The notes under the pieces were generated by a model. The model was not told the DNA's origin, made no database searches, and worked only from the letters and a program-made list of their open reading frames with translations. Below, piece after piece: positions 1 to 9,407 of a DNA stretch of 64,000 nt; the stretch's first letter is position 1; every line of letters starts with the position of its first letter. Source of the DNA: Eleusine coracana subsp. coracana (lineage: Eukaryota > Streptophyta > Magnoliopsida > Poales > Poaceae). A program made the translations under genes and the position numbers. The stretch covers positions 21,736,001-21,800,000 of the forward strand of contig CM064428.1 of assembly GCA_032690845.1 (NCBI GenBank), in the 5' to 3' direction.

Positions 1-37
1 GATTGCCGCCGCCGCAAGGACGCCGATCGGCACCGTC

Positions 38-1062
38 GTGAGGATGCCGCGGCCGAGGCCAATGCCCTGGTACGGGCTCAGCTCCATGCTCAGGCTGTTG
101 TCGTCGCCAACGTCAAGTCAATGGTGCCGATCATCCTTGAGCAGACCTCCTGCAACTACAACCGCTGGCGCAACTTCTTCCTCAACATTACTTGCCAAAT
201 ATGCGTTGGATTGTCTCGTGCTCTCGGATGATGAGTTTTTGGCAGACTCGCATTGGTATAGGATGGATTGTACAGACAAGTCATGGTTGTACAGTACCAT
301 CACTCTAGATCTTATCGAGGTCGTCATGACGCCATCGCCCACTTCTCGCTCCTCGTGGCTGGGCCTCGAAGAGCAGTTCATTGGCAATAAAGAAACCCGC
401 GCCCTGCTGCTAGATGCGGAGTTTTGGACACTCGTTCAAGGCGACCTTTCTGTCACAGAGTATTGTCGCAAGTTGAAGAACATGGCTGATGCACTTGGTG
501 ATTTGGGGGAGACGGTTCATGACCGCACCCTCGTCCTCAATGTTCTCCGAGGCCTGAACGAAAAATTCTTTTATATGGCCGCCATAATTAAGAGACAGTG
601 TCTGTTTCCTAAATTCCGTGATGTCCGTGCTGATCTTCAAGTGGAGGAATCTACAATGGGAGGAAAACCTCCTACACCATCTGTGTTGGTCGCCTCGACT
701 ACTACGGGCTACTCCACATCGTCTTCGGTGTCGCGCCCCCCTGTCTCCAACCATGGTAACTCCACTGCGACGGGTGGTGGCCACGACAACACTGGTGGCT
801 CCAAAGGCGCAATGCGCGTCGTCATCGTCGCTGGAAAGGCCCGGCCTCCTGGCAGTCCTCCTGTAACCCCTTCACTGGCATGTTTGCCGTGTGGCCCGGT
901 CCACCACGGCCTGGCATGGGGCAGACTGGCCTTATGGGCTCACGGCCACCACAGCAACAGCAAGCTCGCCCAGCCCACGCACTGGCCGCAGCAACTATGG
1001 GCCCCTCTGCTTCGACCCAGTTCTAGTCTGCGCCTCCCTTCGGTTCAGCCCAGCCCCCACCT
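38..1062 (+). pseudogene. copia gag, decayed
   Basis: Structural nucleocapsid-precursor protein of the copia element. The frame opening at base 38 carries the copia Gag core (UBN2-like): residues about 105-220 include LLDAEFWTLVQGDLSVTEYC and LVLNVLRGLNEKF. At about base 800 the reading moves to another frame, where a Trp/Pro-rich C-terminal segment (NPFTG...VWPGP) appears, followed by a Gln/Pro-rich stretch with an in-frame stop near 1024. No CCHC zinc knuckle is visible, which fits the Retrofit-type lineage. The true start is probably upstream of the window. Confidence 0.75.
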
Positions 1063-1731
1063 GTGTCGCCCTATGGCATGGTCCAGCTGCCGCCTGTGCC
1101 TCACTTTGGCGCTCTAGCATTTGGTGCCCCTGCCCAGTTTGCTGCACCGTATACTGCTATGTACGTTCTTGCACCGATGTACCATGCGCCACCGAGTCAA
1201 CAGCCCTGGGTGTGGGATCAGAATACTCTGGCAAGCAACTTCAACATGATGTCACTTGCTCCTCCGCTGACACACGACTGGCTCATGGACACAGGTGCTT
1301 CCTCTCACATGACATCAAACTCCGGTACTCTTTCATATTCTCAGCCTCCCACCCTTTCTACACCTACTAATATTGTTGTCGGCAATGGGTCATTGCTGCC
1401 TGCTACCTCCATTGGCTCTATCTCTTTTTCTTTCTCTCGTGGCCCTCTTTATTTACATAATGTTGTTGTTTCCCCTCATATAATTAAGAATCTTATCTCT
1501 GTTCATCATTTTACCACTGACAATCATTGTTCTGTTGAGTTTGACCCTTCCGGTCTTTCTGTGAAGGATCTCGTAACGAAGAACGTGATCATCAGGTGCA
1601 ATAGTTCTGACGAGCTTACTCCATCCACCCGTTGTCACTTCAGTCGCTTGCTCTCACGGCCACCACCACTCCTGCTGTTCTTTGGCACCGATGACTTGGT
1701 CATATTGGTCATGAGTCTTTATCTCATTTAG
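1063..1731 (+). pseudogene. copia aspartic protease region, decayed
   Basis: Pol polyprotein segment with the retroviral-type aspartic protease active site WLMDTGASSHMTSNSG at about 1278-1325 (catalytic Asp in DTGA). Downstream follow a hydrophobic beta-strand region (VVGNGSLLPATSIG) and HNVVVSPHIIKNLISVHHF, the usual copia link to the GAG-pre-integrase domain. That domain (WHR..LGH..HESL) is in another frame near 1683-1730, so at least one frameshift precedes the stop at 1729-1731. The enzyme would mature the polyprotein in virus-like particles; this copy cannot. Confidence 0.8.
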
Positions 1732-1740
1732 CGTCTTCCA

Positions 1741-2610
1741 TTGGTAGTTCTTGTAATAAGAGTGAGCTTGAAACTTTGTATCATGCTTGCCCATCATGTT
1801 AGACTCCCCTTCGCTAGGTCCACCACTCGTGCTAATAAGAATTTTAATTTAATACATTGTGATCTTTGGACATCTCCCATCGTTAATGTGTCCGGTTACA
1901 AATATTATCTTTTTATTCTTGATGATTTTCCCACTATTCATGGATCTTTCCTTTGCGGCTTAAGTCTGACATCTTTTCTACTCTCTCCAATTTTTTTCTC
2001 TTACGTCACCACTCAATTTGGGACTACCATCAAGACTACCCAGTGTGATAACGGGTGTCAGTTCGATAATGCATCTGCACGGTTGTTTCTCCTCCTCAAA
2101 GGTGTCACGATTCGCATGTCTTGCCCCCGCACTTCATCTCAAAACGGTAAAGCTGAGCGTATTATTCGCACCACTAGTAATATTATGCGCTCCTTGATGT
2201 TTCAAGCGAGTCTTCCTGCCACTTATCGGGTAGAAGCTCTCTATACAGCCACCTATTTGTTGAATCAACACCCGACCAAAACACTCGACTATCTAACCCC
2301 GAAGTTTGCTCTATTTCGAGCTCACCCTACCTATGATCATCTCCGTGTTTTTGGCTGCAAATGCTATTCTAATCTTTCCGCAACTGCTCTCAATAAACTC
2401 TTTCCTCGGTCATCTTTTTGTGTCTTCATGGGTTATCCATCTGAACACAAAGGTTACCGATGCCTTGATCTTGCCACTAATAGAATCATCATCTCCAGAC
2501 ATGTCATTTTTGATGAATATTCTTTCCCATTTGCGGAACTCCCAACACTGTTGCCTTTTTCAGAGTTTGATTTTGTGCCTAACCCTATTGGTTCTTGTGT
2601 TGCAGGTCAT
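1741..2610 (+). pseudogene. copia integrase, decayed
   Basis: DDE integrase core that would insert element cDNA into host DNA. The three acidic residues are visible: Asp in LIHCDLW (about 1855), Asp in TTQCDNGCQF (about 2041) and Glu in SQNGKAERIIRTT (about 2150). Downstream, HLRVFGCKCY and VFMGYPSEHKGYRCLD are the conserved C-terminal copia integrase blocks, ending near FDEYSFPF. After about 2610 the reading continues into Pro/Ser-rich linker that changes frame several times before RT. The zinc-binding HHCC part is split across frames around 1683-1800. Confidence 0.85.
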
Positions 2611-3203
2611 CCAGGTTTAAGTCCCGCTGCCCCGGTTGGTCCTTTTCCACAGGCAGGCCAGCGGGGCGTCCTTTGGTGGTGTTCACGAAAGACCAGCGCA
2701 GCCGCATGCACAGACCTCATCGGGTCACGGCTTGCACGGTCCTTCACCCGGGCCCTCTTCAGGTGCGCTGGGCTCCATGACCCAGCTGCCTGCCTCGAAC
2801 TCCGTGCCTGGTTTGACTGGCACGTCATCACCAGGGGCTCAGTCCCCAACGCCTACTCTATAGCAACACGGAGCACCGAGTACGCCTTGGTCCTCATCTC
2901 CGCCCGGCTTCACAACATCGTGTCACATTGGGCCCCACGAGGACTACACACCCGTGTAGGCCAGTGGTGTATCTGTTGCTCACTCGCCTGATGCTTGTCC
3001 CAGTTGGCCCTCTCCAAGCACAGCCCAGCACGGCTCCAGTGTTACCTCTGAACGCTGTTCCAGTCCCTTCTACCCACAATGACCATACTATGCTCACTCG
3101 TGGAAAACAGGGCTACCGACAGCCAAAGCCAGTGTTCGATCTTCATGCTCTAGTATTATCTCCTCTCCCAAAGACTTATCGTGGTGCACTTTCAGACCCT
3201 AAT

Positions 3204-4660
3204 TAGCGTGAGGATACTTGGGATCTTGTTCCTCGTCCTTCAGGCGCCAACATTGTAACCGGAAAATGGGTTTTTTGTCATAAGCTCCATCCTGATGGTA
3301 ATCTAGATTGCTACAAGGCTCGTTGGGTTCTTCGAGGTTTTACACAACGCCCAAGCATTGATTTTCGTGAGACTTTCAGCCCCGTTGTCAAACCTGCTAC
3401 TATCCGCACAGTTCTATTAGTTGCTCTTTCTCAGGTTTGGCCTATTCATCAGCTTGATGTGAAGAATGCGTTTCTTCATGGGACCCTCTCCGAGACAGTC
3501 TATTGTGCTCAGCCATCTAGATGTGTGGATTCCTCTCGTCCCGATCATGTTTGCCGCCTCAACAAATCTCTTTATGGTCTAAAGCAGGCGCCACGTGCAT
3601 GGTACAGCCAATTTGCAACTTTTATTCAGTCTCTTGGATTTATTGGTGCCAAATCAGATACTTCACTATTTGTGTAACCGACGTGGTTTAGATACAGTCT
3701 ACCTATTGCTATATGTGGATGACATCATCTTGACAGCTTCCTCTACTATGCTACTTCAACGAGTTATTGTTGCACTCACATCGGAGCTTTCTATGAAGGA
3801 TCTTGGTGCTCTTCATCACTTCTTGGGAATGTCTGTCTCTCGTAGTGCTAGTGGTTTGTTTCTCTCCCAGCATCACTACATGCTTGAGATTTTGGATCGT
3901 GCCGGTATGACTAATTACAAACCTTGCACTACTCCTATGGATACTAGTGCTAAGTTATTGCCTGACGCCCCCCCCCCCTACTGCTGATGCCACTCATTTT
4001 CGAGGACTTGCTCGTGCTTTTCAGTATCTCACAGTCACCCGACCTGATATTGCATATTCTGTGCAACAAATTTGTTTGTTTATGCATGATCCTCGTAAGC
4101 CACACTTTGCTTTGGTTAAACGAGTCCTGCATTATCTCAAGGGCATTTTGGATTATGGTCTTCAGCTCCGCAGTTCTCCGTCTTCTGATCTTGTGGCATA
4201 TTCTGATGCTGATTAGGCTGGCTATCCGGAGACACGGCGTTCTACATCGGGCTATGCAGTCTTCCTTGGAGATAATCTTGTCTCTTGGTCCTCTAAGCGA
4301 TAGGCTACCGTTTCTCGCTCCAGTGCTGAAGTTGAGTATCGTGCTATTGCTAATGCTGTTGCTGAGACTTGCTGGTTACGACAACTGTTACATGAGCTCC
4401 ATTGTCCTGTTCGTCGTTCTACCTTGGTCTATTGTGACAATATCAGTGTAGTTTATCTCTCGACGAATCCCATGCAGCATCAGTGTACGAAGCATATCGA
4501 GATTGATTTGCACTTTGTCCGTGACAAGGTCGCTGCTGGAGGTGTGCGAGTTTTACATATGCCGACCACCTCTCAGTACGCTGACATCTTCACTAAAGGA
4601 TTGCCATCTTCTGTCTTCACCGACTGCCATTCCAGTCTGAACGTCCGTACTACTGGCTAG
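3204..4660 (+). pseudogene. copia reverse transcriptase/RNase H, three frames
   Basis: RNA-dependent DNA polymerase and RNase H that would make element cDNA. RT begins just after a TAG at 3204; FSPVVKPATIRTVL, QLDVKNAFLHG and SLYGLKQAPRAW are in the first frame. A frameshift near 3672 leads to the catalytic LLLYVDDIIL (about 3706-3735). A second shift falls at a run of Cs (3970-3978). RNase H follows: YSDAD then TAG at 4214 (where TGG is expected), TAG at 4301, SRSSAEVEYRAIANA, and the terminal TKHIEIDLHFVRDKV...QYADIFTKGLP block. Two of the stops fit TGG or CAG changed by one C-to-T or G-to-A step. Confidence 0.9.
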
Positions 4661-4673
4661 TACCGTCGCTTCG

Positions 4674-4685
4674 ACTGCGGGGGCA
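4674..4685 (+). other. polypurine tract of copia element
   Basis: A purine-rich stretch (CTGCGGGGGCA) lies directly before TGTTAG, the start of the LTR. It would prime plus-strand synthesis. Confidence 0.65.
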
Positions 4686-4887
4686 TGTTAGACAGCTAGT
4701 CTATTGGGCTCTTATATTATACTTGTATTAGGCCTATGCTTAGTCTTAGTCTTGGGCCACATGCCATGCATGCATGCCCGGCTTGTACTTGGGCTTGCCG
4801 CACGTCCTGCATGATGGCTGCTCCCCTATATGTATTTGCCTGATTGTAATGCAAACTCATCGCATGATTCAATCCGCTTTCAATCCA
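4686..4887 (+). repeat. copia 3' LTR
   Basis: Begins TGTTAGACAG immediately after the polypurine tract and ends within about 4882-4887, just before GDSL exon 1 sequence resumes. The length of about 200 bp fits short Retrofit-type LTRs. The exact end is uncertain because the 5' LTR and the other target-site copy are outside the window. CCTATATG near 4824 is a possible TATA element. Confidence 0.7.
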
Positions 4888-4889
4888 TG

Positions 4890-5741
4890 CTGAGTTCTGT
4901 GCGACCACCAGCTATTTTTGTGTTTGGGGACTCGACGCTGGACGTCGGCAACAACAACTACTTGACAGGGCCGGATGTGCCAAGGGCTGATGAGCCCTAC
5001 TACGGCGTCGATTTCCCAGGCTCGGTTCCCACCGGACGCTTCAGCATTGGCTACAACATTGCTGACTACTTAGGTAAGTCGATGAAGGATATTGTATATG
5101 GAAACAAGTAATTTGTATGCATTATCGGGTTGTGTTCTCTTAATAATATGTTTGATCGTTCCATCTATATATGTGCGCTTGAATATGCTTCATTGATGCA
5201 GCAAAGAACATGGGATTCAAGAGTAGCCCTCTGGCTTATCTGTCACTGGTACGTAGAACCGGCCTTCTGGTTCGGAGCGCCCTTGGTGCCGGTGTGAGCT
5301 ATGCTTCGGCAGGATCTGGGATTCTCGATTCCACTGTGAGTAATTCCTTGTTCTTCGATGCCAAAGTAAAAAAAAATTAATTCGGATGCATCCGATAGAA
5401 CGTACAGTAGAAACTGTAAGCAAGGGAAACTCACTCCATTGTGTACTCGAACAGAATATTTTTGGTTTTCGAATATTAATAACGCAGTTGTGATTACATT
5501 AAGAAGTGCATACCTAAAACACGAGTAGATGACATGAAACCATGCATTCCTCGCTTGCTGTTGGGAATACGGGCTAATAATGATTATATGCACACAGCAC
5601 GCAGGCAGCAATATCCCGTTGTCCAAGCAAGTGAAGAACTTCGGGGCCACCAAGTCTCAGATGGTCGCCAAGCGAGGCCAAAGAGCTGTGAATCGCCTGC
5701 TCTCCAAGTCTGTCTTCCTGTTCAGCGTTGGCAGCACGTTG
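4890..5741 (+). pseudogene. GDSL esterase/lipase, exons 1-3 (5' part of a disrupted gene)
   Basis: Plant GDSL-type SGNH hydrolase, normally secreted and acting on ester substrates. Exon 1 (about 4890-5073) has block I, PPAIFVFGDSTLDVGNNNYL, with the nucleophile Ser in GDS; donor TTAG|GTAAGT. Exon 2 (5202-5335; acceptor GATGCAG, donor ACT|GTGAGT) has the block II region GVSYASAGSGIL. Exon 3 (from 5598, acceptor CACACAG) reads GSNIPLSKQVKNF to LFSVGST. Phases agree across both introns. The signal peptide is cut off by the copia LTR. Exon 3 breaks exactly where the family's block III (GSND, oxyanion Asn) should follow. About 75-80 residues are missing before the last exon at 12858. Confidence 0.9.
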
Positions 5742-6070
5742 GGTGAGGAAACACGTTGGGTGAGGAAACACGTTGAGTTGCTAGAAAAATAGGCCAAACG
5801 GGGTTCTCATGTTCATCGGGTGAGCCAATACGTTGGTTTGCTTGGAAAATAGGCCAAAATAAGGGTCAAACCACTTTCTTGGCAAAGCCAGAAGGAAATC
5901 CGGGGCTTCGATATCCATTGGGTGAACCAACATGTTGGCTTACTTGAAAACAGGCCAAAATAATGTCAAACCACTTTCTTGCCCAACCAAGAAGGAAATC
6001 CGGGGTTCCGACGTGCATCAGGTGAGCCAACACCTTGTTTTACTTGAAAAACAAGCCAAAGTGATGGTTA
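5742..6070 (+). repeat. satellite-like tandem repeat of about 102 bp, copy at the GDSL locus
   Basis: Degenerate tandem units start with TTGGGTGAGSCAACAC-like sequence and contain AGGCCAAAAT, CAAACCACTTTCTTG and GAAATCCGGGG. Unit starts are spaced about 60, 102 and 100 bp. The array starts abruptly inside GDSL exon 3, with a short duplicated stretch (CACGTTGGGTGAGGAAA) at the junction. The same array is longer at 44656-45098. Unit length and the neighbouring CRM-type element suggest a centromere-type satellite, but I do not recognise the family. Confidence 0.75.
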
Positions 6071-6393
6071 AACCACTTTCTGGGCCAATCCATATGTAAG
6101 AATATATTTGACCAGATTAATTGCTCAGTTGGGCCTTTTTAAAGTATGATAACTAGAAATGGCTATTTGTTACGATATGATAGAAAAGAAAAGTGGTAAT
6201 GAAAAACACTAAACATACGATAGTTAAATTTCAATTTGTTTGTTTCCAACAAGATGCATATCAAACTGCAAAGCAACAACCTCAACATTCAATATTAGGC
6301 ACCACAGCCTCAAGCAGGTTGGTCTGAGTACCATATCAAGTGTTTCTTCAATTCTAAGTATTACGAATTTTTCACAATTTGCCCCTTCCATAC
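6071..6393. other. AT-rich spacer between satellite and CRM LTR
   Basis: Non-repetitive AT-rich sequence with no convincing ORF, almost identical to 45098-45398. It ends CCATAC directly before the LTR start in both copies, so both copies descend from a single insertion event. Confidence 0.7.
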
Positions 6394-7160
6394 TGATGAG
6401 GACATCACTTCTAAGGATACATGCAACACTCCTCCAATTCTGGACTTGCAAGGTCCAACGACTAGAGCTCGTGCACGATGACTAAATTTAGAGGTGAGCT
6501 CGTTCCTACATTCTTCATTATATGTCACTTTTGAGAATGGTTTGCTACCTAATGATTATATTGTAATTAGGAACCATGGAGAGGACCAGGAGATGATGGG
6601 AGAAGGATTTAGAGATGTGGAGGGCCAGCAAGGACGTGGAAGCCAAGGTGGAGGCCTAATCAAAACTGACTTCGAGTCTGTTTCGGGGCTCAGAACTAGT
6701 CTGCACTAAAATGGAAGCCCAGGACACATACGGACTCGGATTTGGATGTTCTATATATGCACGGAAAGATAAGAAGAAGATCTTTCCAACGCCACCGGTC
6801 TCATATCAAAATTTATCCGGAGTCATCGGGAATCGTCAAAATAATAGAGGGTCTAGAATCTGTTTCGGTGCTGCGTCGCCTGTTTTTGCCCTTTGGGCTT
6901 TGTATCTAGTTGAGCCCAATTAGGGGCGCGTCCAGTGAGTCTTGCACGACCCTAGAGTCTTCATATACAGCCGCCACCGCACCATTAGGGTTTGGATTTT
7001 GCTTAGATTATTCTGTTCATAACTGTTTCGCCGTCATCAGTGCAGCGATTGCGGGGTTTAGAACGTGTTGTTCTGAAGCCAGATCGATTTGTGTGTCGCC
7101 TCCGACCAAATCAACATATCCAGAACCTTTCGGAAGATCGGGAATCCTTTGTCCACATCA
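6394..7160 (+). repeat. 5' LTR of CRM copy 1
   Basis: Runs from TGATGAGGACATCAC to GTCCACATCA, right before the primer-binding site. It lacks about 160 bp near 7034 that other copies keep (GTTTGTGAGACC to GAGGAGACGTCG; compare 33683-33840). That makes it 767 bp against 922 bp for the solo LTR at 33037. Confidence 0.85.
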
Positions 7161-7162
7161 AG

Positions 7163-7175
7163 TGGTAATCAGAGC
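7163..7175 (+). other. primer-binding site, initiator Met tRNA type
   Basis: TGGTAATCAGAGC lies two bases after the LTR. It matches the usual plant TGGTATCAGAGC site with one extra base. Confidence 0.75.
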
Positions 7176-7994
7176 TTCAGGTGCACCATCAGGTTCACAC
7201 TACCCTTAGTTAATTTCGTTTTGTGTTCATCCTATCATCCATAGAAAAGCCAAAAAAAAAATTCCCCTCCGCCCATAACCACGTGTTTAGCCTTTGCATA
7301 TTTCAATTTTAGAGTTCGTAGTGTTGAGTTTGTGCTCTAGTTTTTGTTTAGTCGCTGGTTTAGTTTGTGTTTTTGTCATCAGTAGTGTTTCCCTTGCAAC
7401 CCTAGCCGCCATCCCCTTCACCATCCTCTGTTCTATCGGCTTTGTGTGCTAGGGTTGATTGATCAATACACCCACCCTAATCCCACCCTAAACCCACCCT
7501 CAAACACCTCGGACCAATCCCCACAAATTCCACTTTCCGCTGCATCCATGCCACCAAAATAAAATCTTACCCGATTCCAAACCCGACCCCTAACCCGACT
7601 CGGGTTTCTGGAAAACCGACTCCGACCCCCCTTGGATAAAACGGGCATAACTTTTCGCTCAGTTGTCCATTTTGGCTAGGGACATACTTAGACCAGCAGC
7701 TAGGGACAAGTTACTTGGGCACTTATTCAGCTTTACTATCTGTTTTTGATTTGTGTTCCACTCACATATATATATTTGGCCTTCCTAGCTCTACATATTT
7801 CTTCTGGACAACACATAGGTTCTTTTGTGACCCTTGCAATCGTGGAACACACCTCCCTAGTATCCTTTGCTTTGTTTTTTAGAACTTTGCAAGAGGTTTG
7901 TAAGGAGTTTCCTTTTGCTGTGTTGAGAGGCACCACTGCTTAGTTGTTTTGTAGGGATAACTTTCACTGTTTGTTTCCTGTTTTGGTGTTTGTT
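7176..7994 (+). other. CRM copy 1 untranslated leader
   Basis: About 820 bp between primer-binding site and gag, with C-rich stretches (CACCCTAATCCCACCC) and no supported gene. Homologous leader sequence is at 46190-47220 in copy 2. Confidence 0.6.
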
Positions 7995-9371
7995 ATGGCA
8001 GGAAGTGACGACGGAGAGATGGCTTCCCCCTCACAATTTGCTGAGTGCGTGAGCCAAGAGCAGCTCCAGAAGGCTTTGCAGGCTGCTCAGAGTGATTTGG
8101 CAGAGACGATCACCAGAGCCGTTACTGATGCGGTCAGCAAGCTTCACATCGGAGAAAGCATCAAGCGGTTGGAGAAGCGGGTCTCTAAGTTAACCGATCA
8201 GGTTGTCGCGTTGGAGACCGCCCCCAAGACCAATGATACGAACACTAATAACCATGACGTTGATGACGTCCATGATGAAGACACGGTGTATAAGGCTGAT
8301 GGCACCGTGGATAGGTCAGCTACAAGGACCGCAAGATTACGACATCGTTTGCATCATAATACTCAAGGTCTGGGTGGTTTCCATAACTACAATAATCATC
8401 CACACGGTAACTATGCTCCAGATGACCCGTATGCTAAAATTAAGTTTTCAATTCCTTCGTTTTCAGGTCAGTATGATGGTGATGTTTATCTTGATTGGGA
8501 GATGACTGTAGAACAAAAATTTAATGCCCACCTTGTTCCTGAACAACATAGAGTTAGACAAGCTACTAGTGAGTTTAAGGACTTTGCTATTATTTGGTGG
8601 AGTGGTCTAGCTACTGAAACTGATTTGCCTACTACTTGGGAAGAATTTAAGGTAGCAATGTGTGATCGTTTTGTTCCTCCTTCTTTTTATAGAGAGATTC
8701 GTAATAAACTGCAGCGTTTAGAACAAGGAGATAAAACTATTCAAGAGTACTTTAGTGAGCTTCAGAAGGGTTTGATTCATTGTGCTGTAGTTGAAAAAGT
8801 AGAGGATCAGATTTGTCGCTTTTATTCTGGTTTAAGAAAAGAAATTTAGGACATTCTTGATTATAAAGAATATTATACTCTCACCCAGTGTTTCCAATAT
8901 GCTATACTTGTAGAGAAAGAATCACAGGGACTTTTCCAGGCTTTTGAGGAGTACAGCAAGTCAAGGAACTCCTATCCCCCATGCTCGACGGGGACTTCGG
9001 GGCTGCCCAGGCCATCTTTCCGGCCACCCCCACCAGCAGCTACCAAGGGAACCAGTGTTGTTTCTGCAGCCCCAAGATCAGCCCCTACACCTTCTATGCG
9101 CTCATGTAAAACTTCTGTGCAGGTACCCGCTAGTAGTGCCTCCTCTGTTGCTTCGACGGGGCGGACTACAGGGATTCAGTGCCACCGCTGCCATGGACTT
9201 GGTCATGTGCAGAAAGATTGTCCAAGTAGGCGGGCATGTGTGGCAATAGACGATGGCGGTGACATGAGCACCTCCGACGTGGAGGATGAGGAGGAGGACG
9301 TCGCTGCCACCAGCAGTGACCTTGTCCTTGGAGGCGGAGACACCACGGGATACATGAACATTATTATTTAA
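7995..9371 (+). pseudogene. CRM gag with zinc knuckle, copy 1
   Basis: Capsid/nucleocapsid precursor. I place the start at ATG 7995 (MAGSDDGEMASPS). An N-terminal coiled-coil-like segment (about residues 30-75) precedes the Retrotrans_gag core with YLDWEMTVEQKFNAH and PTTWEEFKVAMCDRFVPPSF. A TAG at 8847 stands where copy 2 has CAG (Gln), and reading then continues in the same frame. The CCHC knuckle CHRCHGLGHVQKDC lies near 9181-9222, followed by an acidic tail (VEDEEEDVAATSS) and a TAA at 9369. The frame is otherwise intact, so this gag is recently inactivated. Confidence 0.85.
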
Positions 9372-9407
9372 CGTGTCCTTAGTATACAAGTTCATCGACC
9401 CGACACG

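Larger units (their letters stand above)
1..4887 (+). mobile_element. Ty1/copia LTR retrotransposon, Ale/Retrofit-like, 5' end outside window
   Basis: Gag, protease, integrase, reverse transcriptase and RNase H remains follow in copia order (integrase before RT), ending in a polypurine tract and a short LTR of about 200 bp. The 5' LTR and start of gag lie before base 1. The gag C-terminus carries a motif NPFTG...VWPGP (about 866-905), which I associate from memory with the Retrofit/Hopscotch group. The coding line changes frame several times and has many stops, so the copy is dead. Its 3' LTR abuts exon 1 of a GDSL esterase, so it inserted in that gene. Confidence 0.9.

Noticed and set aside
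2595..3206. Overlapping ORFs in both strands between copia integrase and RT
   Set aside because: This is the variable Pro/Ser linker of the copia polyprotein, and the frames overlap each other.
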